A stretch of DNA of 64,000 nt from NCBI GenBank assembly GCA_019614645.1, contig JABWDB010000001.1:29691501-29755500 (forward strand), in the 5' to 3' direction. Below the pieces are notes generated by a model. The model had not been told where the DNA came from. It saw only the letters and a list, made by a program, of their open reading frames with translations, and did no database searches. The translations under genes and the position numbers were made by a program. Positions 1-17,000 of the stretch are shown in pieces (position 1 is the stretch's first letter; each line of letters starts with the position of its first letter). The DNA is from Stratiolaelaps scimitus. Taxonomy: Eukaryota > Arthropoda > Arachnida > Mesostigmata > Laelapidae.

Positions 1-2188
1 CATAGTTGCATATGTAGAAAAAGTGGCTGAACCTCTAGAACGGATATATCAAAAACAAATGGTGACCAACTATTATAACTGATATTGACTTAGCCGGCTT
101 GCTGATGCCACTGTTTCAGAATAGTTATACCAAAATCTGACCGGACTCCCTCCCTCTCTTGGTCTTTGCACTATGTTCTTCTTTGAATATTCAGAAATAG
201 TTTGCACTAAATTCTTCTTTCTGATTCTGGAACATAGAGTCGTGGAGTGTGGCACATCAATTCGACGTTCCACGAGCCGGTACAAACTTTTCACTCAGCT
301 GTAAGCTGTGCCCTTCGTTTGGAAAGGGTAGAACCTTCCTCTCCAAGGGCGCGGCAAATTCAAACAGCATTTGTATATAATGATAACGCGATTGGGAGGA
401 GCGGCAGTAACTGTTAGTGATCTGAATTCCGAACGAGACTAACCGAAAATTAATTGGCACATTTGCTTAACACGTTGTCAATGTTGTAATCGGCGTATAT
501 TTACTTAATAATATTTACTGTGGCTCGGCGGAACATATACGTATTGGTCTGTTTGATAGACGTGATGTAACTTGACGTAAGCACTACCTATTGCAGATGA
601 CAACCAAGCGAAGATAAAATTAAAATTAGTAAAAATTTCTAATATGGAAGTATTTTATATGCTAGAGAACAAGAATAAGAGAATCCGACTGAATCGCTCC
701 ATCGCGTAGCAACTTGAATGCCGAGCTCATCGTAACTCATGGCACTTATAAATAATCGGGGATGATGATTTTTTTTAATTTAGCTATCAATTTTAGCACA
801 GTACACCGTTTGTTTGGCTTTTGGTGACATGAATATTTGCTAAAACGGGTAACAGGTCAGAACGGAGGCTATGAATATTTAGCAGCAAGCACAATGCATA
901 GATACAAGTATTTCATGAACATAGGCTGAAGAACGAGCGCTATTCCTCCATCACCGGTTTGCGCGAGCACTCCATATCAGAATGCTATAATAGTAATACA
1001 GAATCTATACATTTTGTGTCTATACGAAGAAGAATTCTATTTTCTAAATAGTCTATTAAAATATTTTGAGGAATATTTAGTGTTCTTAAATGTATTTCAC
1101 GTTCAGCGGGTACAGTTGTTGTCCACTTTTACAATTCACTAATAAATTAAACGATGGTTGAATTATCGTTAAAATTTCATTATGATTTATTAAGCGGTTA
1201 AAACTTACTTGGTTTTCAGCAAAGGAAGCATTCCTTGACAACCTACCGTACTCACTCAAAGCAATAGAACTTGGTAACACTTCATACGCAGTAGACGAGG
1301 CGTTGAAACCACCGTGGCTTGAGAGGACTTTCATGAACGCACAAATGCACACATACATCGTCAAGTATAGGCAATACATAGGATTAAATGTGTATGCTCG
1401 CATTGAAGGACAGCGACTAATTGACATTCGTCGTGATCAATGTTATTGTTAATCTTTTGAACGCATAGGATCGTTGTGTTAGTAAAGAAGAGCAAGTGAA
1501 AATATTCTGCCAGAATTCACTATCGAGATTTCAACATTTGAATGCACTTGTGAAATGTACTTATAATGTACGATAGCAGTTGTTCTCATGTTGACCAGTT
1601 AAAGACATGTGAATACAACCTACTCAGTATATGTGGTTCAGAGTTATGTCATTTCACTTTAGCTTCTGTATCATTGCCGCTACAAAGTGAGCTTCATATA
1701 TAAGTAGTAACCGGCACAAATTATATAGGTATATTACACGAAGTAAATAATCCTTGACTACACCTTTTTATGTTTATTTTATTCGTTTCACACAAGTTCA
1801 CGCGTCTTCAATATCACAATGATTAATTCAAGTTACTCAACTTAGTATTTGTATTTGATGTTATGTACATGAGTCTCGTTACAGAGCATCGAATCGAGCT
1901 AAACCGATTCGTTATGAACGATACGCCAAATGCGCATCGTCGTATTGTCACGATTCCATAAGAAACAATAGAGAAATTTCAAAGCTGTCACAGAGGATGA
2001 CGTACCTCAGACGTAATTCAGTCGTTCGAAGATTGCTTTGTTGTCCTGGCTAGTTGATCGATAATGAATACACAATACTCGGATGGTATGTACATCGCGT
2101 TCAGGGTAACGTGACAATTCCCTTTACATCACTTCGTTAGGTAAAGATGTTAGGTAAATACATTGTTGATATATTAGTACGATTCGAT
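1..2188. other. gene-free AT-rich stretch, distal to the Dim1 gene
   Basis: I see no coding region with recognisable similarity here; the open frames are short and look random. The stretch lies beyond the 3' end of the minus-strand Dim1 gene. TTTATT at 1773-1778 reads AATAAA on the minus strand, about 410 bases past the Dim1 stop, and could be its polyadenylation signal. I see no RNA gene or repeat. Confidence 0.5.
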
Positions 2189-3783
2189 TTAGTATCGATA
2201 TTTCGTAGAGTAGTCCTTCGGCGATACTACAAGACCGCGACCCTTTCGAGCTCCGCGGAAGATCGTCTCGATAATATCGATCATTTCCTGCTTGTCTTCT
2301 AGTGCCCAGTTGATCTTGTTGTTGTTTCCGGTACCCAAATCGATCATGATGTGCTTGTTTCGAAAGAAGAACATGACGGTGCAGGGATCATACAATTCGT
2401 ACATCTTGTTGAAGTCGGGAACTTCGCTGATATCGACGAGGTAAATTACGGCGAAATTTTTCACCTAGAAATTTTGACAGTCAGCGGAAAAACATAGACA
2501 AAAAAGAAATTCTCATTTATACCTTGTTTTAGGAGGTTGAAGAAGTAACCACAACAAGTGTACACAGCGGATGGTTGCAGTTAAAGAATGTAAGGTAAAG
2601 GTTTTAGTGGTCTGTTAAAGGAACTGCAGTTCCCATCTACTGTGGCTAGTTATTTATGTTACAAATAAGACGAGCGTTGCTCGACTTATTTATAAAACAC
2701 TTTATAAATTATTTCTATGAAATGAATAAATAGAAAGAGTACTGAGCAGAATTCAACGAACCATAATCAACAAACGAGCTGTAGAGACAGACAGCGAAGA
2801 TGCTAAATAGCAATCATCGGTTGTCCGCCGTAAAAAAAAACTCGAGTAATGCCCACTACTTCGCAGAGGTGTCTTCGACAACCCGGACGGACGGAGCAAT
2901 TCGTTTGAGGATCGAAGACTATTTGAACAAAATTGTTGTCAATAATATTTTCGTTCTTTGGAACCAGCCTCGCACATCAAGACAGAGTGGTTAGCATGGA
3001 CGAACATTTAATGCATCACAGATTGGGCGGATAGACAAAATCGTTCGGTTCATACAAAGAGGCATTTTTTTGTTAGCCAAAATTGAATTGTTGAACTATT
3101 ATAAAGAAACAAGGCGGGTTGATATTTTAATCTACCTAGGGTTCGCGCCCAGCAATACTTAATCAGAAAATGTCAGTAGAGCCTTATCGACAATAAAAAT
3201 GGGGAGAAAACTAATAGAGAGCCCATGGGGCCAATATCCACAACTTCAAAAAAGCATTAGGATGGGCTGGCTAATATTGGTGCATAGTAGAAATTTAAGT
3301 ATATTGATTGTAAATGTCGTTTTAAAGTAAGTTCAAATAATGTTACGTGCTGTGTTCATTGAGAAATGAAGTAAAGAGTTACAGTGAATCAAGCCACGAT
3401 AGGTAAATCTGTTACGATCGACGTTCTTACTAGCTAGAGAGACCTGAGAAGCTTGTTGTTTTGAGGAGCCTCCACTCGTATCGTTAGATCAATCGACAAT
3501 TACACATAGATTGCGAACAAAAATTGCGGATGTTCCAAAAGTTCGAATACACATAAAGAAAACGAGTGAGTACATTTCGTTTTCAAGTAATCCATTGTAG
3601 AGATGAAATCTTTCGTTCGTTCGCTCTTACCTTTTCCGCGATGGAATACAGAACTTCGTCCATCTTCATGCACGTCGGGTCCCAGTCGTGGCCAAATCGG
3701 ATCACGACTACGCGGTCCTCCTCTGACAGAATGGCTTGGTCGACTTGCCAGCCATTGTGGAGATGCTGCATCATGTACGACAT
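2189..3783 (-). CDS. TXNL4A: Thioredoxin-like protein 4A (Dim1), U5 snRNP component
   Basis: Complete two-exon gene: exon 1 is complement(3631..3783) and exon 2 is complement(2189..2464), giving 142 residues, the usual length of this family. The protein opens MSYMMQHLHNGWQVDQAILS and ends in GARKGRGLVVSPKDYSTKYRY-like sequence, nearly identical to animal Dim1 throughout. The donor (AAG|GTAAGA) and acceptor (TTTCTAG|GTG) give a phase-0 junction inside EK|VKNFAVIYL, and the 1166-bp intron is otherwise empty. The thioredoxin fold here lacks a redox CXXC (the site reads WDPTC), as is normal for Dim1. The family is a core protein of the U5 snRNP and the U4/U6.U5 tri-snRNP, essential for pre-mRNA splicing in the nucleus. 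The gene stands alone, divergent from the aconitase downstream. Identification is very secure. Confidence 0.97.
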
Positions 3784-6160
3784 GTTGGACTTTAGGTTTT
3801 TTTTTACTGTGACGACGTCAGCAACATAAACAGCTCCGTATCACGAGGGGGCAGCTATGAACGCGCTAGGAAACAAACCACTTTTTAATTACTTTTTATC
3901 ACACAATCGCAGTGAGTGATGAGCCTCACGCAGTGTCTTTTGCCACACAATGCTCTCCTATGTGAAAATAAAACAGCCGTTCATTCGACTGGCCGAAATC
4001 GAACACTCTCAGCTTAGATCTACGCGGGGACGATGATTTTTGGCTGGTTGTTATCGTTCGCAGCCCGGGACAGTTTTGAAAGTTCTTCAACCGCAAAATG
4101 ATCCCTATTGGTATTATTGTAGCGTAAGATTACAGTAAAATTAAGCCGAAATTACGGATTGAATTTCAATGTGATTGTCGAAGTTATCTCTATCAGTGGC
4201 CGTCATCTATTTCGGTAATCATCGATTAATTACCCCAGTACATATGACGACATGATACGGGTGCATCAGCTGTTCGCGCTCGAATATTACTCCGCTACAT
4301 GAAACGACTTTTCTTTTGGCTAAAGCTCGCAAAATGACGAATAATCTCCCCACGGTAGCACCGAGCTCATCTTTGGGTCAGTGTCATTATAAAAGCAACT
4401 CACACACACACACATCGTTTACTCTGAGCAACAAATACCAGAGAGGGGGATCTAGATGATGGCGCGGGCCTCGGGAGGCGGCTGTTTTACATCGGAGTAA
4501 GCGGGAGGTCACAGCACACAGCAGAGTCGAGGGCAGCGTGATCGTCGTACCCGTTGCTGGTGAGTGAATTGCTTGTGTTGTATATTTTTCGCCTGAAATT
4601 CTAGATGGATTGCAGTGATTGCTGCCTGTTGGTTCTGGAGTGTTCAGCTGCGCTGGACTGAATATATGAAAGTTCTCTAATTCTCGACCGGGTGGACGCA
4701 CGTTGTCCACATGGACGAGCCGGCGGAGCATATGAATTCGATTTGGGATCGCGCTGCTGCAATGTTGTTCCATTGAGGTCTGGAGAGGCCATGATTAGAA
4801 GCGTTTTAGAATATTCCCCACTACTCTGTGAGGGACGAGGCAGCCGAATCGGGGTTGTTCAACAATGATGGTAGATTCTTTAGCGATATTCGGGCGCTAG
4901 CGAATTGTTTTTTGCTTGAAACGAAAACGTCTCCATCTTGAACTCCGCTTTGCCCTCTGCGAAATGCTCACAGAGTGACCACTCACTGCGTCTGTGTTGA
5001 CCGGTAGAGGAGTCATTAACGCAGTGCGGGAGGCTTGTTGCATCACCACAACAATAAATAGTACAATACTAGATGCTTATCGTTGTTAAAGCATAGTCAA
5101 GGTGTTCATTATTTCGAAGAACCGAATCGCCAGCTGCACGACACTGTCGCTGGTGCAGTGCTGCGTTATCACACTATCAATTCCTGATTTGTGTACATAA
5201 TCATGATCAAGTTCAAATTAGACACTGTAGAATACAACGAAGCCGGCACATATTCACATTTTCTATGCGTTGTTAGCAATGTACATATGTATATCATTTG
5301 GTACATTGTATATGTATGTGTTTTCGCCTGCGAACGTAATTTGACCGTGAAAAGGTTTGCGCGAGGGCTTGTAGTCATTTTCAAGGAGAGAAGGGGAATC
5401 TGATGTATGTGTCGCAGTATTCATCTTCAGGTAAGCGAACAGTTCAAGGTCCTCCCTCGGTGAGCAATTCAGAAGAGCCTGGCCAATCTGAAATTGCGTC
5501 GTGCCTAGCGATTATGTATTAGCGGTAGATGTTACAGTTATAGCGCGCTTATTTAAAGTGTGTCATGATTGAAAATGATGTAAACGGCCACTTGTGTTTC
5601 ATCACTACTGGAAAATACCGAGGATAATACTTGAGAAATCAGTGAGATCGCTTTATGGGATAGAAATGCAATATTTAGTGGGGTGATGCCTATATATACG
5701 TAGCATCTGGAGGCACTCGGTATGCTAATCAAAGCGTGTGTGATCCCAAGAAAAGAAGCCTTGGGCTACTGAAGTTTCCGTTCGATATACAGTTCGTGTG
5801 TAACTATTATCACATATGTTCGCAATGTTCATATGTCTGCAAGATTCGTTGATCTGCTTTATATTTGTTGTTTCTAGAAGCGTTTTTCAGTTCCTGTAGT
5901 TGACCACATGAGTGCTGTTATATTTCGTTCGATGGAGCCTCAATGAGTGATTGAATACAATACATGTAATCGCTGGCGATTTCATTTACGGAAAGGTCAA
6001 TGGTATTGAATAGGAACGCATGATCTTTTTAGAAACGCTTTTTAGACATCAATTAATGTAAAGCTAGCCCTATATGCATCTCATCCGCGATTTTCATTGG
6101 TCTTTTTTTGCAATTGTGTCTCTTGCTGTCAGGATCACTACGAAGAGAGTACTCAGCGAC
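3784..6160. other. intergenic region between divergent Dim1 and aconitase
   Basis: This is the presumed shared upstream region of the two divergent housekeeping genes. A pyrimidine-rich tract ending in TTGCTGTCAG at 6131 looks like a splice acceptor 30 bases before the aconitase ATG, so aconitase probably has a non-coding first exon somewhere here. The segment around 4430-4780 is somewhat GC-richer, with an open frame on the minus strand, but the translation resembles nothing I know. I see no repeats or RNA genes. Confidence 0.4.
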
Positions 6161-9176
<3,016 letters not shown>

Positions 9177-11050
9177 GTAGCCAGATATGCCCTGTCTCCG
9201 CTCGAGCAAAGTCAGCTCTGAGTAGCGAGAAGAAACAAATCCAAAGCTACAGTCTATTTCTACTAGTGTCCATGAATCTACTGTGGAGAACAGATCTTAA
9301 TTACGTACGATAAAGCGGCAAATGCACCAGCCATCAATAATAACAATGCAATCAGCCGCCAATGTCGCCCAACAAAATATCACTCATACCGCAATATTTG
9401 TGCTGTCGTGATCACCGCCCGCAAATGTATGGCTAGCCACCTGGGTGGTCCGTATGCGCTCAGACCGAATAAACGAGTACTTTCATTTCGTAGGTCAGAC
9501 AACAACTGTACAATAATTAATATATATATATATATATATATCCGGTATTGTGGGTCCGAACTGCGAATGCCGAACATATATGTCGTGGGTAAGGAGAAAA
9601 AAGATAGCATTAACGTCATAAGGGACGATACGCGAGGTGAGGATAGATAGCGATGGGTTGTCGAATCATCTGGTCAGGCTCGAGGCTGGTCTACAGTCCG
9701 ACGAATATTTTACACGTTTTACACCGAGAGCGCGCAGAAGAACCAGATATACCAGAGAGAGAGGAACGGCTGCGGAGCCAATGTCGTAGAGAAAGGCATA
9801 GACGAGCATGGGAAAAAGGATCGATCAGCAGTGGGAAATGAGATAAATAATGATGCCGGATGTGCCCGACTATTTGTAGAGATCATTATTTGGTGGATCA
9901 ATAAAGCATTGCGCCAAAAAGTCAATTTGTGTGCCTTGTTCTGGTCTTTCATTGCCTTCCTTGTCTGTCGATGGAGAAGTGTAAGCCTGGCCATGCATGG
10001 TCAAAGACCGTGTCGGCTATGGTCGGGCATGATGGGCATGCACTTTCCAAGCTAAGTGTTCTGCACGTCGCAAAAATAGGCGTTACACCTTTCTGGTGTC
10101 GGCTCCCCGCCGGTGAACTCAGCGTCTAAGGCTGGCGGTTCCGGAACTCCTTATATTAGCAAGGGTTTGCTTTTGTTAATTTGCAAAACGAACAAATATT
10201 CGGCAATGATCTACTTTTTAACTTGGAAGTTAGAGTAATTGTGCCTAAAGTCCAGTAAAGGTGGTAGCACATTATGGCATAGCAAAGTGGGATAACTCAA
10301 GGCAGGCAGAGTTAAACAAACATTATGCTTGAGAAATTTGAACAGCTATCAACATACTATCAAAGAAAACTCGTTGGTCATTAGAAATTGCACTGAGAAT
10401 CAAAGGATCACATTGGATTTCAAATGGCGGACGGTGTAATGCTTGCCCATCTGCATGAGAATAAGCGCTGTACTCTTGATAGCGCTGTAAAATACGTCAA
10501 TAATGGTCACAAATTGTTTCGGTACGAAACTTCCAAATCGCCACACATGTGCGAAGTCATCCCAGTTGACAATATAACTGGTTCCTTGAACTAAACTACA
10601 CCTATCCGTCGGTGACTCGCTATTTTCAGAAACAACCAGGCGTCCTTTTTTTATCGTTGTGACCCCGTGTGTGTGTGCAACGCTGTCGCGACAGTTTTCT
10701 TGGCATTAGACACTACCTGTGAAAAGTTTGTGCACAACATTATGAGTGCTCCTCTGTTCGTCGTTAACTAGCAAGCAAAAGAGAGCGATACTAACGGATT
10801 CAACGACTGTCCGGCTGTCGCGTTGTAAAATGTCCTAGATTGATAATGGTTCCAGTCTTTAAGCGCCGCTTGGCCTAAGCCAGGTCCAGTCAGCGACGCG
10901 TTGCAGTCCCCACCAAGACGATATAGCACCCGTCGGTACCGTCCACCGCAATTAACGTGAACTCGGAAATAGCCTAGTTTGTGCTATATCGCCGCCGCAT
11001 CACAACACGTTGCTTTATGCTCGTGACAGTGACACTACGCGCAGATAATT
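9177..11050. other. intergenic, aconitase 3' flank to P450 5' flank
   Basis: The first 290 bases probably hold the aconitase 3' UTR. A short (TA)n tract lies at about 9520-9541. The open frames at 9650-10130 have no recognisable similarity. The last few hundred bases should contain the P450 promoter and 5' UTR; I see no convincing TATA box. No RNA genes were seen. Confidence 0.4.
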
Positions 11051-14000
11051 ATGTGGGAAGTTCTGCTGTTTTTGGTGGCTCTCCTCGTTGCCGAATGTGT
11101 CCGGCGGCGCAGAGAGCACTTCAGGTATTTTGAAAAGCTGGGAGTGCCTGGGCCAAAACCCAATCTGCTGCTTGGTAACCTCTGGCCCATCTATAAAAAG
11201 GTGAGACCGAGTCAACGTAGATACGAGACCGTGAAAGGCATAGTAGTACACACCTGCGTGGCATTGCTGTGAATTTGTTTTGAGTTGCTTTGAGTAATTG
11301 TTGAAATCACAACCGCGTTATGCTTTTGCGTAAGTAGTTGAATGCTTACTGGGAGCGTATTCTGTGTTGACGTCAATTCGACTGTCATGTTTTGATGTGT
11401 TTCTGGAATTTCCAACTCGAAGATCCGCGCGTTTCTGGTAATGAATTGATTGAAAATGGCTTTCTCGATCGCTGAAATTCGGAACGGTTTCAACCATCTT
11501 CATAATTTGTCGTGTTTTATTTCCGTTTCGGTACGAGGATGGCGATGGTTCTAACACTGTGAAATGTGTATGTCGACGGATACTCCCGTAACGGGCCTCT
11601 CCGACGGCAATTATCATGTTTGCTCGATAACAATCGTCGGAGTCGTTGTTCCTACCTTTTGCGGATTTCAAGCGTTACGAGAAGTGCATAGTACAACGTT
11701 GTAAACCACCAGGTCAACTCCAAATGGTGGTACTTGGCAAAGCTTTGAATTGCCGGCCCACGGGTAACTACCGTTCACTGAGTGGGCATAAGAAGGCTGC
11801 AATGCGTTTCCATTGTTCAGCTTTCATTGTGTTCCAACACATTCGATTTATGGTCAGACCGTAACATGAGTTTGACGCCAAAATTTAGCAAACAGGTCCA
11901 TGTGACCAAAAATCGATGAATCATCGAACCTGATGTTTGGTGCAAATTTTCGCCGATGAACAGTTTATTTATTCAACATAATCATAAGTTAATCATAAGT
12001 TTCATCGCCTGTCCACTCGAGTTGTCGCATCGTTTTCATATCGTTGATGATGGCGATGGGCCGTGTCGATGCTGTCGCTGTTCAACTTTTTCCGATTTGC
12101 TTAATTGCTCACGAGAGAGTTGCCGATGGAGGGCTTCGACCTTTTTGTGTGTATCAGCGATTAGCAGAGCCAGATCCTCAGTGGTCAGCTTTTTCGGTTC
12201 CGAGAACGACTTACCCTCTGGCAGGATAGCATTCACCTCTCTGATTAGTTGCTTCTTGCCTTCCTCGATAGCGGCGCCAAAATTTTCGGTGAGGTTGAGC
12301 TTTTCAAGCGATTTGGCAGCAGTGCTAGCAGCGGCATCCATCTTCAGCTGTAGTGTGATCAGTACGCGTTCGGCTTCCTCAAGGTGTACATCGTCTGCTG
12401 CGGAGGGGTTCAGGCGACCTCGACGGATAGTATCCTGCAATCGGCTGAGAGCTTTGTCAGCTTCAGCCTGCTTAAACTGGGCCATCTTTAGCGCCGAAGT
12501 CTGCCTTTGCTTCGCGTCGTTGGCTGCGCTCGTCAAATGATGGTCGTCACCGCAAATCGACTCACCTAGAGCGCACATTAGCTTCGTAGAGTAATCGTCC
12601 CCCTTTTCAGCAGCCATTCTCAATTCATGAGCAGCTTCAAAGGTGGTGCGTTCTGCGGCCTCGAGGGCGTCGCGGAGTGACTCTTTCAGGGCGAAGTCGC
12701 GAACAGGTTGCAAACTCACAGGCGGGTTTGGTGTAGGCCTAGTTCCGCTCGATGGATCAGCGTCGTTCGTAGGCGATTGCACTGCTTCATCAGTCTCATT
12801 GGGCTCGATATAGTTATCAAACTTGCGGAGGACTATCGCGTAGGTAAGGGAGGTAGCAAGCGCGACAGTCGCTCCTACGATGATGTTTCTCACAGAATTC
12901 TTTCCATCTGAATTGACATCCGGCCGAGTGCTTTGGGCACGACGAGCGACCACTCCCCCCCTTAAACCATCAGGACGGACCCTTAGTGACAACCAGAGAC
13001 TTCTCAGAGCTGCGCGCTGCAGCATACTTTTCAATTGGCGTTGTACTATTTATGCCCGTTACGCTCCTTGTCGTCCCTGGGTGTTCTAGCTGACCGGTCA
13101 ATTGCAAGGCACAGCAGGGCACACAACCTCGTACGCTGCTTAACTGCTTTCACTGAGATCACAGATAGAGGGAAGGACATCATCCGAATCTCAGCCAACA
13201 TTGATGTCCGTCAAATGTCATCACGTATTCAACAAGGAAATTTTAACGGGCCATGAACATGTTTTCCACACTCGAGACGCTTTTCTCGTTGTTTACAACG
13301 TTTAGGTAACGGTTAGGTTCCATAATGTTCTCATTTCGAGTGCAAATTATTGCTTTGATGGATAAATACAGATAAACCCATGGACCACATGAGCGAGCGG
13401 TTCAGCGGCGTTCAAGGAAAACAATGGATGCAAATGGAAAAGACACTTCTTATAAACGTTTCATTGTTATCACGCGAATGTCCCACTCTCTATCTCTCTG
13501 TGCCCTAATACTGTTTTTCGAGCTGACCCTCAACTGTTCCCCTATCCGACAGGTCTCAGCTCTTAACCTTTTAAGCATTACTATGAGGACCTATAGTAAT
13601 GTGGAGCCAATGAGGAGCCACCTTGGTTATTCTCTTCCTTACTCGTATCTGGCAAGAATCTCTCTGTGTCGTAAAAGACTGCCATCTAAATAGAAGAATA
13701 ATAATTATAACCGTATTGACACCTTCGTTCATTTCGAACCTGTCATCTCCATATTTGATCACATTCACTGTGCAAATCTTTAGCTACATGTGCACGCGAT
13801 GCGCGAATGGCACGAACAGTATGGCCCTGTCATTGGGGTCTATTTCGGCTGGCGACCAGTGCTGTGCGTTGCAGACACCGACCTGCTGAGGAAAATTGAA
13901 ATTAAGGACTTCACCAACTACATGGATAGACTTGTAAGTGCTTACGGTACTGTTGCGTGATTTGGCTATTTAACACAAAATCAGGAAGCACAGTGGCAGC

Positions 14001-17000
14001 TTTATACTGTGATACTGCTTTATCAATATGTCAAAATATCAGGTGTGAGGACATTACCGGAGGACGAACCTGAATATCGTGTTGCTCGTTACGAGACTTC
14101 TCCTCCTCTCGAGATATCAAAATGGTGTTACTATAATATGGTGGATATATGCTTTTGTTAAACAATATATATGTGTATACCCTATCTCACATAGTGCAAC
14201 TATATTCAATGACTTTCGAAATAGGAGTGCAGATATTGAAATATATCGTGTGAAAAAGTAACTGAGCTTGGGCGTTAATGTTTCTTATGATGAATCGACG
14301 GCAATACGGAACATTCGAAAAGAAAAAAAAACAAAAGGGACCAATGTATATTTATGGTGGCGCCGGCCTTTGTTTCTAGCTTAAGCAGACTATAGACTTT
14401 GCTCGTCCGAGCATCACGACATAACTATTTGAAACCAAATGTATTCTCGAGTTAACTTTTGTTGAATGCAAACTCAAGCTCCGCAGTGTGGCAAAAACCT
14501 CGCCAACACACACTTCGGCATTCGCCATCAATCCGAGAGGTCATAACTCACCACATTGGACCGTGTCGATGAATAGTTTCTTTATTTGGGTGCCACTACC
14601 CCCTCTACTTATGTTTATACATGCGTTACATATTCGTTAGAGCATATTTTAACATACTGCGTAGAGTATTTTTGCTAAATACAACACATATATGTTATTT
14701 TTACCCATCTCGACATTTAATTTGTTTCTTCTGTGTTGCACTCATATACATCTACAGCAAAAACAGGCTCTCGTAAACTCTCTCGTTAGCTTTCAAAGTG
14801 CATTTAGCCTCGAATTTACCCAGTTGCGGTGTGCATCCCACGTTGATAGGTCAGGGTATAATGAGTCAAGTAGACATATAACATTGTACATTCAATCTAA
14901 TGCCAAAAGAATTTTTGAGAAATATGATTGGTTGTACTTGCTCGAGCTCCGCTCTGGTAGATTAAAACGTAAATAAAGGATCAGCGCCCTCGGGAACAAG
15001 GACGCAGGCTCCTTCCTTCTGCAGAGCCTTTCCCTCGCTGAAAGGCAGATAGGCAATTCCATCGCCTCCCTCGGGCCTGTGACGGCCTTGGCCTGACACC
15101 CTGTCCCCAACTGCGTCACTAATTATTATTGTGTATAGTAATCGATTTTGTATATTGCAATTATGAATCTATATTAGAATCACTTTGTGCATGTGTACTA
15201 GCAGCAATCTAACTGTGATATCTGCAGGAAGTATGGGGTCATTCGGGTAACAAGGAATCAATAATCACACAAACCGGACAGCGATGGAAGGCCTCGCGGC
15301 AATCCATTACGCCATCATTCACCTCAAGCAAATTGAAAGCGGTCAGTATCTGCTTATTTGCGAATAATTTCATTGAGTGAGAAACTTCATTTGAAGCGTA
15401 GATCTCTGAAATCGTAATGTTTTATAAGACACGTAATATTTTCCAACGACGCTACCAGCATTCTCCGCAATGCTGATAGCGTCGTTAGAAAGAGTGCTAA
15501 TTAGCAGCGGTCAGAGAAAGCCCATTTTACCTGAGAGACTGATGACGCTGATTATTTCCCCAGGCGTCACTTCCCTGGCCTGCGTGCGCATTTTGAAAGT
15601 TGTCTGATTAGGGTTCTACGAATTTTATATATATATATATATTTACGTAGGTTATGCTTCCTCTAGTAACTGATACTGAAATAAATTTCTCCACCCTTTA
15701 TTTGTATAGTAAATGAAGCGGGCTGTTGCATTGCTAAAGGCTTAACTGTTTATCTCTTCACGCGTAGTAGCCGAGTAAAACGATTATAGTTCCATTAGCA
15801 GTGATGCAAAGTATCCGCGGTACTTTTACAGCTGACAGAGCCGATGTCAAATGTCATCGATGAGTTTATAGCGAGCGTCGAGCGATCGTGTGAGCAGGAC
15901 GAGGAAATCGAAATGTACAAACTTGTGCAAGCGCTCACCCTTGACGTGATCAGCCGAACAGCCCTTGGGGTAAACTATGGCCTGCAAAAGGATCTGTCGC
16001 ATCCCGTACTTCGAAGAGCCAAGGCTTTCTTCGACATTAAAATCGATCTCCTTTTCATGCTTACAAGTGAGTACCATTGATCAGTACCTGAGTATGACAT
16101 TCCGAAAAACTCGCACAATGTCAATTCGGCTAGAGTTACGATCCAGCGGTATCACCAGCGAAATAGGACAAGTGCTCAAACACGTCCTGTCTGGCGGGCC
16201 TAATCAGACCTACTATGACAAGCCTACCTACTCAGGACGCCACACTCGCGCTCTCTGTTCCGTCTAAATAGATGTGCTCCAATCGTGAGGTTATCTCATG
16301 CATGCACACGTATAACACTTACCAAAACACTAAACTGCGAGACTTCTCGTTCAACGCTTATCAGCAATTAGCTGCGAGCGGTAGTCTGAATAGTGAGCAC
16401 AGACAGGGAACGTATTGCAATTTTCACTTGGCAGTCACTCCGTTCGATTGTATCTCTTACTGCTCAGTAGATTCAGGCGGCCGAAATCGTGTGCGTTAAG
16501 AACGCTGGTCACAGCAGTCTGAGAACAATTCCAACATGGCCGGTTCATCATTATAAATCGGATTTCCCTTTTATCTGCTAATAATAGTAAATAATAATCT
16601 ACTTTTTTTTTGCGAGAACTTAAGCATTGTGAAACTGCAGTTCCGAAAATAAACCACTAATGAAATGAAATGAAAATGAATAATAAATAATAATCCGCTG
16701 ATAATAGTAATAGTAAAATCTACAGATAATAATGATATAATCTCGCCTTGCATAGCTTCTGTGCACGTTCATCATGTGTCTCGTTATTGGAAATAAACCA
16801 TGAAAGCTTATGCGTTTCATTAAACGCTTCTCGATTGGGACGCGGCAGATAGCAGCAGTAGGACTCATAAAGATGGTTATTACGCCAGTGAAGTCCAGTC
16901 GACGCTATTGTCTATGGACGAGTAACGCCTGCTATATACGTTGTCCTGGCTGGGTTTCTGTAAAGCGGGGTAAATCTAGTCGACGACCTCAGCATCCCAT

